Assembly (NCBI RefSeq): GCF_046036945.1
Contig: NZ_JBJQOQ010000023.1
Location: 1-64,000, forward strand
Reading direction: 5' to 3'
DNA length: 64,000 bases
Origin: Brevibacillus_C sp046036945
Lineage (GTDB): Bacteria > Bacillota > Bacilli > Brevibacillales > Brevibacillaceae
Program-made: the position numbers and the translations under genes
Notes under the pieces: model-generated
Told to the model about the DNA's origin: nothing
The model's database searches: none
Seen by the model: only the letters and a program-made list of their open reading frames with translations
Shown here: in pieces, positions 16,929 to 24,690 of the stretch
How positions within the stretch are numbered: position 1 is the first letter of the stretch
How the letters are laid out: the number at the start of each line of letters is the position of its first letter

Positions 16929-18161
16929 ATGACAGCAAATACAGAATCAAAAGCTTCAATGGTTGACTTGTTTCGCAACCGAGTCGTCCGCACCATCTTG
17001 CTTTCCGTCTTTTTTCTGCAGATCGGCATCTGGGTTCGCAATTACTCTATTTTGTTATTTGTCATGGAAAAGACAGGCGGCCACGATCCGGTAGCTGTTT
17101 CGCTCATTTATGTGGCTGAATATGCGCCGATCTTTTTGTTTTCGTTTATTGGCGGCACATTCGCCGATCGCTGGCGGCCGAAGCGGACGATGGTTTGGTG
17201 TGATCTGCTCAGCGCCGTGTCGGTGTTTGCCGTGCTGCTGACGCTCGTATTCGGAAGTTGGAAAGCCATATTCTTTGCGACACTGGTTTCGTCCATCCTG
17301 TCGCAGTTTTCCCAGCCGTCGGGGATGAAGTTGTTCAAGCTGCATGTTCCGGAAACATTGATACAAATGGGAATGTCCATGTACCAGACGATTTTCGCCT
17401 TGTTTATGATCCTCGGACCTGTCATCGGCACGTTCGTCTACCAGCATTACGGCATTGATATTGCGATCGGGGCCATGGGGATTGCCTTTTTACTGTCGGC
17501 TGTCGTGCTGCTCTTGCTTCCGCCTGACCGGACCCACGAGCAGCGGGAAGAGAAGACGATCTGGGAGGAAATGAAGGCGGGATTCCGTTATGTGCTGCAA
17601 AGCCGTACCCTGACCTTGCTAGGCGGCTGTTTTGCGGCGGCCGGTCTGGCGATCGGCCTGATCCAACCGTTGTCCGTCTTTATTGTCACCGAGCGGCTCG
17701 GCTTGCCAAAAGAACAGCTTCAATGGCTGATGGCGGCGAATGGGGCAGCGATGATCCTGGGAGGAATCCTGGTGATGGGATTGGCCAAAAAGGTCTCGCC
17801 GCTTAAGCTGCTCATGATCGGGATGACGATGAGTGCTTTCGGTTTCCTCGTGATGGGGCTGTCAGGACAACTGTGGCTGACGCTGACGGCGCAATTCATC
17901 GGCGGCCTGGCCATGCCTTGCATCTCCATCGGCATCAACACGATGATTCTAAAAAATACGGAATCCGATTTCGTCGGCCGGGTCAACGGCATTTTAAACC
18001 CTGTTTTCATGGGCACCATGATCCTGACGATGAGCGTCTCCGGCTGGCTGAAATCGGTATTCTCGCTGATGGCGATGTTTGAAGCCGCCACGGTGTTGTT
18101 TATCGTTGGCGTCATCATCATGCTGCCGTTGCTGAAAGTTCCGGCGGCACAGAGGGAATAG
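16929..18161 (+). CDS. MFS drug exporter (Mef-like, DHA3 branch)
   Basis: This 410-residue transporter has 10-12 predicted helices. The fold signature is IGGTFADRWRPKRTMVWCDLLSAV, in the style of MefA/MFS_3 macrolide exporters, followed by GRVNGILNPVFMGTMIL. The start ATG follows AGAGAGGGGAATCGT. The leader ORF and three terminator hairpins before it, and the ABC-F stump behind it, recall the mef-msr resistance operons, in which export and ribosome protection are controlled by attenuation. The substrate is not known. Macrolide or lincosamide-type antibiotics are a guess based on the layout. Confidence 0.85.
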   Translation: MTANTESKASMVDLFRNRVVRTILLSVFFLQIGIWVRNYSILLFVMEKTGGHDPVAVSLIYVAEYAPIFLFSFIGGTFADRWRPKRTMVWCDLLSAVSVFAVLLTLVFGSWKAIFFATLVSSILSQFSQPSGMKLFKLHVPETLIQMGMSMYQTIFALFMILGPVIGTFVYQHYGIDIAIGAMGIAFLLSAVVLLLLPPDRTHEQREEKTIWEEMKAGFRYVLQSRTLTLLGGCFAAAGLAIGLIQPLSVFIVTERLGLPKEQLQWLMAANGAAMILGGILVMGLAKKVSPLKLLMIGMTMSAFGFLVMGLSGQLWLTLTAQFIGGLAMPCISIGINTMILKNTESDFVGRVNGILNPVFMGTMILTMSVSGWLKSVFSLMAMFEAATVLFIVGVIIMLPLLKVPAAQRE

Positions 18162-18242
18162 CGTCAAACGGTAACGTGAATACAAACTTCTGTGTCTTTT
18201 CCTCTGCCTCCTGTCCAGAAAAAGGATAAGGAGGCTTTCTTT

Positions 18243-18356
18243 ATGTTATTGGAACCTAGACAATTCGAAAAATCAGTCGGAGACCGTTTGCTGTTTTCCG
18301 CGGAACAGCTCCGCGTCGCTACTCGCAGCCGGATTGGGATTGTCGGCAGAAATGGC
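18243..18356 (+). pseudogene. N-terminal stump of an ABC-F protein
   Basis: Behind a perfect AAGGAGG site, the frame reads MLLEPRQFEKSVGDRLLFSAEQL, then RSRIGIVGRNG. This is the beginning of an ABC-F ATPase up to the Walker A Gly-rich loop. The GKTT part and the rest are missing. The frame continues into a terminator hairpin with unrelated sequence. The gene sits 81 bases after the MFS exporter, so it was probably the second gene of that operon. It is inactive as an ATPase. Confidence 0.7.
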
Positions 18357-18371
18357 GTCGAGAACGACGGA

Positions 18372-18411
18372 ATCCGGGACAGCTCCTGTATACAGGGAGT
18401 CCCGGATTTTT
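18372..18411 (+). terminator. Terminator after the MFS/ABC-F stump
   Basis: ATCCGGGAC pairs with GTCCCGGAT, with an inner TCCTGTATACAGGGA part extending the stem, followed by five T residues. It ends the plus-strand transcript that faces the IMPase-like gene. Confidence 0.85.
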
Positions 18412-18456
18412 GGCTCGTGATCGCTCATGGCTTTATATCGGAAAGGACGGATCGAA

Positions 18457-19251
18457 TCAGCTTTGCAGTACCTTTCGGATTTGTCCGCTTAACGAGGCAT
18501 TGCTCGCGATAATACCTGAACTCCCCAGGGCAAACTCTCGGCCCGAGATATCCGTTACGCGGCCGCCCGCCTCAGAGATGAGCAGGGCTCCTCCTAACCG
18601 ATCGTAGTTATCCTCGCCGAATTCCCAATACCCATCCATTCTGCCGCTAGCCACGTAGGCCAGTTGAAGGGCCACAGAGCCCAACATCCTTATGGCGAAT
18701 ACCCGCGGAAGCAGCTTGCCTATTCCGTCAATGGTGGACTTGGTTAGCAAGGGCTCTTCCTCTGCAAAACTAGGCGGGGCCGTCATCAGCAAGGCGTTGT
18801 GCAAGTCGGATTTTCCGGCGACATGGATGGCCTTGCCGTTCAGGTAAGCGCCTTTGCCCCGGATCGCGTGAAAGAACTCCCGGCGGTTCGGATCGTACAC
18901 CAGCGAGAAGACCGGCGTCCCGTCTTCAACCAGGCAAAGGGACATCGACCAGAAAGCAAATCCCTGTTGCAAATGAAACCCGCCGTCAATCAGGTCGAGG
19001 ACCCAACAAGTACCCAGGGGCTGCGGGTCTTGCCGATCCGCATCGAGGTCTGAATAAAAGCGCTGCACCTCAGGATATTCCCGCTGCAGGACTGCCTTTA
19101 CTTCATCGGCGGCCCAGGCATTCGCCGCCAAAAACCGCGCAAACATCTCTTGCCGGTCAAGCGGGGCTTCGCGATGTCCGTAATCTTGCAGCAGCCTGTC
19201 GCCAACTTGTGAGAAAAGTTCCTGGAATACTTCCCTTTTGAATTGTGTCAT
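18457..19251 (-). CDS. Inositol-monophosphatase-family protein
   Basis: The 264-residue protein has the IMPase/FBPase/CysQ fold. Metal-site motif 2 reads WVLDLIDGGFHLQQGFAFW, where the family has W-(V/I)-D-P-(I/L)-D-G-T. Both Asp residues are kept, but Pro and Thr are replaced by Leu and Gly. The C-terminal metal motif reads DNYDRLGGALLISEAGG, with the Asp present. The usual GEE motif near residue 70 is not clear. ATG 19251 lies ten bases behind AAGGAG, while ATG 19260 is only one base from it. The changed loops suggest a substrate other than inositol phosphate. A TrmB-type operator lies just upstream, and the regulator gene is the upstream neighbour. Confidence 0.78.
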   Translation of the reverse strand: MTQFKREVFQELFSQVGDRLLQDYGHREAPLDRQEMFARFLAANAWAADEVKAVLQREYPEVQRFYSDLDADRQDPQPLGTCWVLDLIDGGFHLQQGFAFWSMSLCLVEDGTPVFSLVYDPNRREFFHAIRGKGAYLNGKAIHVAGKSDLHNALLMTAPPSFAEEEPLLTKSTIDGIGKLLPRVFAIRMLGSVALQLAYVASGRMDGYWEFGEDNYDRLGGALLISEAGGRVTDISGREFALGSSGIIASNASLSGQIRKVLQS

Positions 19252-19326
19252 TTTGATCATGCTCCTTTTATGAAAGTTGTCGTTTGTCCTAAGACCGATT
19301 TGGTCAGGGGATCGCCAAAAGTTAAT

Positions 19327-19350
19327 AAGTCGTATTATTAAATACTACTA
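19327..19350 (-). promoter_or_regulatory. TrmB operator upstream of IMPase-like gene
   Basis: An inverted repeat with halves AAGTCGTATT and AATACTACTA agrees at 18 of 24 positions with the site upstream of the TrmB gene (20183-20206). It lies between the end of that gene and the start of the IMPase-like gene, where it could control the latter. Confidence 0.5.
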
Positions 19351-19377
19351 AAAATTGAGCGAAAACAAGGGGATAAG

Positions 19378-20157
19378 CTAGAACCTTTCCCTGTACTTCT
19401 CAATGATATTGTGATAACCGATTCCATACTTGCCGATCAGGTCGTCGCCGAAGTCACGTTCGACTCGTTCCATCACGACATCGTGGTAAAATGCGTTCTG
19501 CAACAGTTCGATGACCGCCGGATGATCCGTTTCCAGCGCCGAAAGCTTCAGTCCGGCTGTAAAGCTGCCGATCAGCGCATGTTTGGCATCACATAAAAGG
19601 GAAAACTTGCGCGATGCCATTTGCTGCCATTCTTCGCTGCGCTGGTGGACGACGACATCCTGCAGGGGAGTGTGGCTGTCACCGATGGTGATGATCGTGA
19701 CGGCAACCCCGCGCTGCTGGGCTTCGAGCAGCGGTTGTTCGACCCAGTGCACATCCTCCGACCAGATATCTGCGATGATGTGCTGATCTGCATTGGCAAT
19801 CAGCCGATGAATGGTCTTTTTCAACGGTTCTTCACCCTGCCAGGTGTAAAAAGAAGAGGAAGTCCGGGGGGGACTTTTCAGCTCTTGCAGCAGCTTTTGG
19901 GCAGTCTTTTCAAAATCGGATTTCAGCGCTCGAACCAATTGTTCAATCGGAACCGCATCGTACAGCACGGGATCTCCCTCGATCGCCCGGCAAATACCTT
20001 GTTCAGTCAGAGAGCGCAGCACTGCGTAAACATTGGTTCGTGACACGGATACCCGTTTCGCAACCTCATAACCGGAAAGGTTTGGTTCTTTATGAAGCGC
20101 CATGTAACACCTCGCTTCCAAATCCGACAAACCAATTTTACGAAGTTCATCGATCAA
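19378..20157 (-). CDS. TrmB-family transcriptional regulator
   Basis: The 259-residue protein has an N-terminal winged helix (LSDLEARCYMALHKEPNLSGYEVAKRVSVSRTNVYAVLRSL), a short coiled region and the C-terminal TrmB effector-binding domain, which often binds sugars (NADQHIIADIWSEDV, VTIITIGDSH). The start ATG 20157 follows AAAGGAGGATCG. Two near-identical inverted repeats, one before this gene and one before the IMPase-like gene, suggest autoregulation and control of that gene. The effector is unknown, but the IMPase-type partner makes a sugar or polyol phosphate plausible. Confidence 0.85.
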   Translation of the reverse strand: MIDELRKIGLSDLEARCYMALHKEPNLSGYEVAKRVSVSRTNVYAVLRSLTEQGICRAIEGDPVLYDAVPIEQLVRALKSDFEKTAQKLLQELKSPPRTSSSFYTWQGEEPLKKTIHRLIANADQHIIADIWSEDVHWVEQPLLEAQQRGVAVTIITIGDSHTPLQDVVVHQRSEEWQQMASRKFSLLCDAKHALIGSFTAGLKLSALETDHPAVIELLQNAFYHDVVMERVERDFGDDLIGKYGIGYHNIIEKYRERF

Positions 20158-20182
20158 ATCACGATCCTCCTTTCTTGATCAT

Positions 20183-20206
20183 TAGTGGTATAACAGAATA
20201 CTACTA
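20183..20206 (-). promoter_or_regulatory. TrmB operator upstream of the regulator gene
   Basis: TAGTGGTATA and AATACTACTA form an imperfect palindrome 26 bases before the trmB start. The same right half occurs at 19341-19350. The pair defines a candidate recognition sequence. Confidence 0.55.
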
Positions 20207-20246
20207 CATAAAATTTCTCTGTGTCAACACGGGAAAAGCGCATTTC

Positions 20247-20292
20247 AAAAAAGAAAGAGCCTCCTCCCGGGTCTCAATGCGGGGAGAAGCTC
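20247..20292 (-). terminator. Terminator of the minus-strand stalk-domain transcript
   Basis: On the minus strand GAGCTTCTCCCC pairs with GGGAGGAGGCTC and is followed by TTTCTTTTTT. The stem begins directly after the stop codon of the small ORF at 20293-20502, and 250 bases after the end of the stalk-domain gene. Confidence 0.75.
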
Positions 20293-20502
20293 CTATTGGC
20301 GGATAGCGGAGAACAGCTTTCGTCTCCAAACGGACGCAACAGCTTTGTACATATACAAAACAGCAGCGCTGCTGATTCCCAGACGGGTTAGCAGCGCTCC
20401 ATTTTCATTAGAGGGGGCAAGTTCAGATGTACCCTTGAGCGGATTTGGGGCGGGCACGGGTTGAAGCTGGAGGCGAACGAAGATCTGTCCGTCCAGATTC
20501 AT
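20293..20502 (-). CDS. Possible small membrane protein downstream of stalk-domain gene
   Basis: This 69-residue frame starts at ATG 20502 and ends next to the terminator stem. A Pro-rich start (QLQPVPAPNPLKG) is followed by a C-terminal hydrophobic segment (LGISSAAVLYMYKAVASVW) and positive residues (RRKL), as in a membrane anchor. No good ribosome site is visible, and the frame is open further upstream into the preceding gene, so it could also be a frameshifted C-terminal extension of that gene. No family was recognised. Confidence 0.3.
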   Translation of the reverse strand: MNLDGQIFVRLQLQPVPAPNPLKGTSELAPSNENGALLTRLGISSAAVLYMYKAVASVWRRKLFSAIRQ

Positions 20503-20549
20503 CCGGATGACCCGTAAGCACAGGAGAGGGAGGGGATATAACAGGGAGC

Positions 20550-21812
20550 TTATGGACGGGGCTGTTGATCCAGTGCCGTCCAATTTTTGTAGTCGTGGAC
20601 AGCGACTCCGGCAAAGCTGGCAAACCGTGAAAGCTGCCCCCTGACGATTTGCAATTCCCGCTCCATCGCATCTGTGTTCAAAGAGAAGAATGTCGTCCTT
20701 TCCCCTTCCGTGCTTTTTGCGGTATCCACTGCGACGATCACTTGCTTCTTCAAAGTAGAAGCTTCCTTTAAAATCGTATTCGCATTTTCGACAATCCCGT
20801 CATTCCCCAAGGCGAAATTCCGGTAATCCATGAGCACCAGACAGTCAAACTTCTCCAGCAGCCAGGCGCTCAACGTGTAGGTGGAGTCGGGAATTTTGAT
20901 CTTGTGAACCCAGAACGGCACATCCAGCGTTACTTTCAGACCGGTCCCTTTGGTTTCGCTCTCGATGAAGCGCATGTTGTCCATCCAATGTTCGATCACC
21001 ATTCGCTGGTTGTTCTTCCACTCGTCCAGCAAATAGGGCTCGATATCGAAGTGCAGCCCGACAAATCTCTCGTTGGCATCTGCGGATGCATTATACTGCT
21101 TCACCCAGGTCATGTAGTCCTTTATCTGGTCCTGACTGCTGGTAAAAACCCACCGGGGGGTGCCGATAAGGGCTTCTACCTTTATCTGCTGCGCGTCTGC
21201 ACGGCTGATAAAGCTTTGATACGCCTTCGGATTCACATCCTTGTCGACGTGAAGGTAGATCGCGGTGATCGCGTTGTCACGGGCAAAACGGAAAAAGCTG
21301 TCTTGATCCGCTTCAATGATTTTCGTATTCCAGATCCAGGTGCCTTTTTCAGGGGCGGACGGAACCACTTCCGCATGCCCCGCCGTGGTTACGACAGCCA
21401 GATTTCGTTGCTCAACCCAGCTGACCTTGGCCCCGAAGACTTCACTGACAAAGCGCAGGGGTACCATGGTTCTCCCGTTCTTAAGTACTGCGGGGGCATC
21501 AAAGGACTTCTCTTTACCATTGACTTGCGCGCGGTTTTGGCCGATCGGCAGGAGTATCGTCTGGTCTTTGTATGTAAAGATCACTTGATTCAATTGTCCG
21601 TTCCACTGGACCCGGGCCCCCAGCTTCTCCGCGACAAATCTGGCCGGTACCATCGTGCGGCTGGAATGGGTGTCGAGGTACGGCAGTTCATCCGGGAATG
21701 ACACGTATTGCCCATCCACGGCCACTTGGACGTAAGGAGCGGAGAGTGCGGGAACGAATAGAGCTGTGATGATGAGGATCGTCAAGACGACGATAAATGG
21801 CCATTTTCTCAT
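20550..21812 (-). CDS. Stalk-domain (copper amine oxidase N-terminal-like) exported protein with a putative TIM-barrel
   Basis: The 420-residue protein is exported by an N-terminal signal or anchor (residues 3-25, RKWPFIVVLTILIITALFVPALSA). Two stalk-domain halves follow (about 27-135), seen from the repeated TMVPARFVAEKLGARVQWN and TMVPLRFVSEVFGAKVSW. The remaining 270 residues (GTWIWNTK, TAIYLHVDKDVNPKAY, VGLHFDIEPYL, CLVLMDYRNFA) resemble a glycosidase-like TIM barrel of the kind found in spore and cell-wall proteins. ATG 21812 is chosen because GGAG precedes it. The stalk domain binds cell-wall material in other secreted proteins, so a wall-associated hydrolase is the cautious guess. Confidence 0.75.
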   Translation of the reverse strand: MRKWPFIVVLTILIITALFVPALSAPYVQVAVDGQYVSFPDELPYLDTHSSRTMVPARFVAEKLGARVQWNGQLNQVIFTYKDQTILLPIGQNRAQVNGKEKSFDAPAVLKNGRTMVPLRFVSEVFGAKVSWVEQRNLAVVTTAGHAEVVPSAPEKGTWIWNTKIIEADQDSFFRFARDNAITAIYLHVDKDVNPKAYQSFISRADAQQIKVEALIGTPRWVFTSSQDQIKDYMTWVKQYNASADANERFVGLHFDIEPYLLDEWKNNQRMVIEHWMDNMRFIESETKGTGLKVTLDVPFWVHKIKIPDSTYTLSAWLLEKFDCLVLMDYRNFALGNDGIVENANTILKEASTLKKQVIVAVDTAKSTEGERTTFFSLNTDAMERELQIVRGQLSRFASFAGVAVHDYKNWTALDQQPRP

Positions 21813-21896
21813 TGATTGACTGCTCCAATCTTCGAGGATATCCTTCCATTTTAATACGTGAATGAGAAACAAACAAATCTCCCTGAAAATTTACGA

Positions 21897-21924
21897 TTGC
21901 AGTTTTGCTGTTATCATTTATAAT
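21897..21924 (+). promoter_or_regulatory. Promoter of the potABCD operon
   Basis: TTGCAG (21897-21902) and TATAAT (21919-21924) are separated by 16 bases. Transcription would begin about 58 bases before the potA start, which has a GGAGCAGG ribosome site. Confidence 0.55.
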
Positions 21925-21988
21925 AATGAGGGTTTCATACATTCATCAGGGTGGAAGCACTTTATTATTCAACAAGGAGCAGGGCTAG

Positions 21989-23095
21989 ATGAAAGAACAT
22001 TCGATTATTCGCTTTGAGCACGTCACCAAGCGGTATGATAACGATCCGGCTGTCCTGGATGACGTGAGCTTTGAGATCGAGCGGGGCAAATTTTACACGC
22101 TGCTCGGACCTTCCGGATGCGGCAAAACGACGATTCTCCGTTTGATCGCCGGATTCACCGAACCGACTGAAGGCAATATCTATTTTAACGGCAAGCTGAT
22201 CAACCACCTCCCGGCCAACCAGCGTCAGGTGAACACGGTGTTTCAGGATTACGCTTTGTTTCCTCATTTAAATGTGTTTGAAAATGTAGCCTTTGGCTTG
22301 CGAATAAAAAAATTGAAAAACGACGTGGTCAGCGCCAAGGTGAAGGAGGCCCTCCGCTTTGTCAATCTGGACGGCTACGAAAACCGGGAAATTACAGAAA
22401 TGTCTGGAGGACAGCGCCAACGGGTAGCGATTGCCCGGGCGATCGTCAATGAACCGGAAGTGATACTGCTCGATGAGCCGCTGTCTGCGCTCGATTTGAA
22501 GCTCCGCACTGAAATGCAGTATGAGCTGCGCGAACTGCAGCGCCGTCTCGGCATCACCTTTATCTTCGTCACGCACGACCAGGAAGAAGCGCTTGCGATG
22601 TCGGACGAAATATTTGTGCTGCACAAAGGCAAAATCCAGCAGAGCGGAACCCCGACCGATATCTATGACGAGCCGATCAACCGTTTCGTTGCCGATTTTA
22701 TCGGGGAGTCCAACATTATCCCGGGTAACATGATCAGAGATTTTCTGATCGAATTTACCGGCAAACAATTCGAATGTGTCGACCAAGGCTTTCATCCGGG
22801 CGAGCCGGTCGAGATCGTCATCCGTCCGGAGGATTTGGAGATTACCTCCCGCGACCAGGGCAAGCTTCAAGTACGCGTGGACTCGCAGCTATTCCGCGGC
22901 GTTCACTACGAGATTTGCTGTTACGATGAGGACGGGAACGAATGGCTTGTCCACTCTACCAAAAAAGTCACCGTCGGCGATGAAATCGGGCTGCGCTTTG
23001 ATCCGGAAGCCATCCACGTGATGCGTTTCGGCGAAACGGAAGAAGAGTTCGACAAGCGCTTGGAAGCCTATCACGAGGTCGGCCATGCAAAATAA
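21989..23095 (+). CDS. potA: Spermidine/putrescine ABC transporter ATPase PotA
   Basis: The 368-residue ATPase has Walker A GPSGCGKTT, a Q-loop (TVFQDYALFPH), the signature MSGGQRQRVAIARA and Walker B VILLDEPLSALD. A C-terminal TOBE-like domain (about 235-350) contains VEIVIRPEDLEI. It is first of four overlapping genes that form a classical polyamine importer. The 3' end overlaps the permease gene by 11 bases. The short linker and TOBE part match PotA length (about 360-380), so the protein is complete. Confidence 0.92.
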   Translation: MKEHSIIRFEHVTKRYDNDPAVLDDVSFEIERGKFYTLLGPSGCGKTTILRLIAGFTEPTEGNIYFNGKLINHLPANQRQVNTVFQDYALFPHLNVFENVAFGLRIKKLKNDVVSAKVKEALRFVNLDGYENREITEMSGGQRQRVAIARAIVNEPEVILLDEPLSALDLKLRTEMQYELRELQRRLGITFIFVTHDQEEALAMSDEIFVLHKGKIQQSGTPTDIYDEPINRFVADFIGESNIIPGNMIRDFLIEFTGKQFECVDQGFHPGEPVEIVIRPEDLEITSRDQGKLQVRVDSQLFRGVHYEICCYDEDGNEWLVHSTKKVTVGDEIGLRFDPEAIHVMRFGETEEEFDKRLEAYHEVGHAK

Positions 23096-23885
23096 AACGC
23101 GCAACCTGTTTTTGATTCCGTATGTGTTCTGGATCCTGCTCTTCGTGATAGGGCCGATTCTGCTGGTTCTCTACTATTCTTTTTTTGATATAGAAGGACA
23201 GCTTACGCTGGGCAATTATTTCGATTTTTTTTCACCGGTCTATTTGAGAATGACGCTCAGTTCTTTTTGGTACGCTTTTCTCATTACGGCCTTTTCCCTG
23301 CTAATCGCTTATCCGACTGCGTATCTGCTGACGAAATTGAAGCACAAGCAGCTATGGCTGCTGCTGATCATTTTGCCGTCGTGGATTAACTTGCTGCTCA
23401 AGGCGTATGCTTTTCTGGGCATCTTCGGCACGTACGGACCGGCGAATGCCTTGCTGGAAGTGCTCGGAATTGGCACAAAACAAATCCTGTTTACCGACTT
23501 CAGCTTTTTATTTGTCTCTGTCTATATCTTCATACCGTTTATGGTTTTGCCCATCTACAATGCGCTCGAAAAGCTGAATCCGTCGCTCGTCGATGCGGCC
23601 CGGGATCTGGGCGCATCTAGCTGGACGACCTTTCGCCGCGTCATCTTCCCGCTGACGCTGGACGGGGTAAAGGCGGGCTGTCAGGCGGTTTTTATTCCGG
23701 CTCTGTCCTTGTTCATGATCACCCGGCTGATCGCAGGAAACCGCGTGATTACGCTTGGCACAGCGATTGAACAACACTTTCTCGTCACGCAGGATTGGGG
23801 GATGGGCTCCACAATTGCCGTCTTCTTGATCATTGCGATGGCGGTCTTCATGATTGCAACAGGAAATCGGAGGAGAGGAATGTAA
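23085..23885 (+). CDS. potB: Spermidine/putrescine ABC permease PotB
   Basis: This 266-residue inner-membrane permease has six predicted helices. The EAA loop is LVDAARDLGASSWTTFRRVIFPLTLDGVKAG, which contacts the ATPase. It overlaps potA by 11 bases, which implies translational coupling. The protein ends with NRRRGM shortly after the last helix, at the lower end of the family length. It pairs with the next permease to make the transmembrane pore. Confidence 0.9.
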   Translation: MQNKTRNLFLIPYVFWILLFVIGPILLVLYYSFFDIEGQLTLGNYFDFFSPVYLRMTLSSFWYAFLITAFSLLIAYPTAYLLTKLKHKQLWLLLIILPSWINLLLKAYAFLGIFGTYGPANALLEVLGIGTKQILFTDFSFLFVSVYIFIPFMVLPIYNALEKLNPSLVDAARDLGASSWTTFRRVIFPLTLDGVKAGCQAVFIPALSLFMITRLIAGNRVITLGTAIEQHFLVTQDWGMGSTIAVFLIIAMAVFMIATGNRRRGM

Positions 23886-23886
23886 G

Positions 23887-24690
23887 GTGGGAATCAAAGG
23901 GAAAATTGCAAATCTTTATCTAGTCGTCGTCTTTATCATCTTATATGCTCCGATTTTCTATTTGATGTATTACTCGTTCAACAGCGGCGGTGCCATGCAC
24001 GATTTTGAGGGATTTACGCTGGAGTGGTACGAGGAAGTCTTTGCCGATACCCGCCTGTTGATCATCGTCTTAAATACGTTTGTGATCGCCCTCTTGTCGG
24101 CGGCAATCTCCACAATCTTAGGGGTGATAGGCGCGCTGGCAATCAACCAGGTCAAACGCCGGCAGGTAAAGCAGACGCTGTTGACACTGAACAACGTGCT
24201 GATCGTCAGCCCTGATGTGATCATCGGCGCTTCTTTCCTGATCCTGTTTACGATCATCGGGATTAAACTGGGATTTATCTCGGTCTTGTTGTCCCACATC
24301 GCGTTCAGTGTCCCAATCGTCGTACTCATGGTACTGCCAAAGCTGCAGGAGATGAGCTCGACTTTGATCGACGCCGCCCGCGACCTGGGAGCGAGCCGAT
24401 GGGATGTATTGACAAAAGTGGTACTTCCATACATCACACCAGGCATTTTTGCCGGATTTTTTATGGCGCTCACCTATTCCCTGGATGACTTTGCTGTCAC
24501 CTTTTTCGTGACGGGAAACGGCTTCTCTACGCTGTCGGTCGAAATTTATTCGCGGGCGCGGCAGGGGATTTCCCTGTCTGTCAATGCGCTCTCGTCGCTG
24601 CTCTTCTTGTTCACGATCGCACTCGTGATCGGTTACTACTTCATTAATCAGCGAAACAGCCGGCCGAAGGGAGTGGAGGTCAGAAAATGA
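23887..24690 (+). CDS. potC: Spermidine/putrescine ABC permease PotC
   Basis: The 267-residue permease has the EAA motif LIDAARDLGASRWDVLTKVVLPYITPGIFAG and the LDDFAVTFFVTG segment typical of PotC. GTG 23887 is chosen because GGAGGAGAGG sits eight bases upstream and the gene begins one base after the potB stop. The end overlaps the binding-protein gene by four bases (ATGA). Confidence 0.9.
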   Translation: MGIKGKIANLYLVVVFIILYAPIFYLMYYSFNSGGAMHDFEGFTLEWYEEVFADTRLLIIVLNTFVIALLSAAISTILGVIGALAINQVKRRQVKQTLLTLNNVLIVSPDVIIGASFLILFTIIGIKLGFISVLLSHIAFSVPIVVLMVLPKLQEMSSTLIDAARDLGASRWDVLTKVVLPYITPGIFAGFFMALTYSLDDFAVTFFVTGNGFSTLSVEIYSRARQGISLSVNALSSLLFLFTIALVIGYYFINQRNSRPKGVEVRK

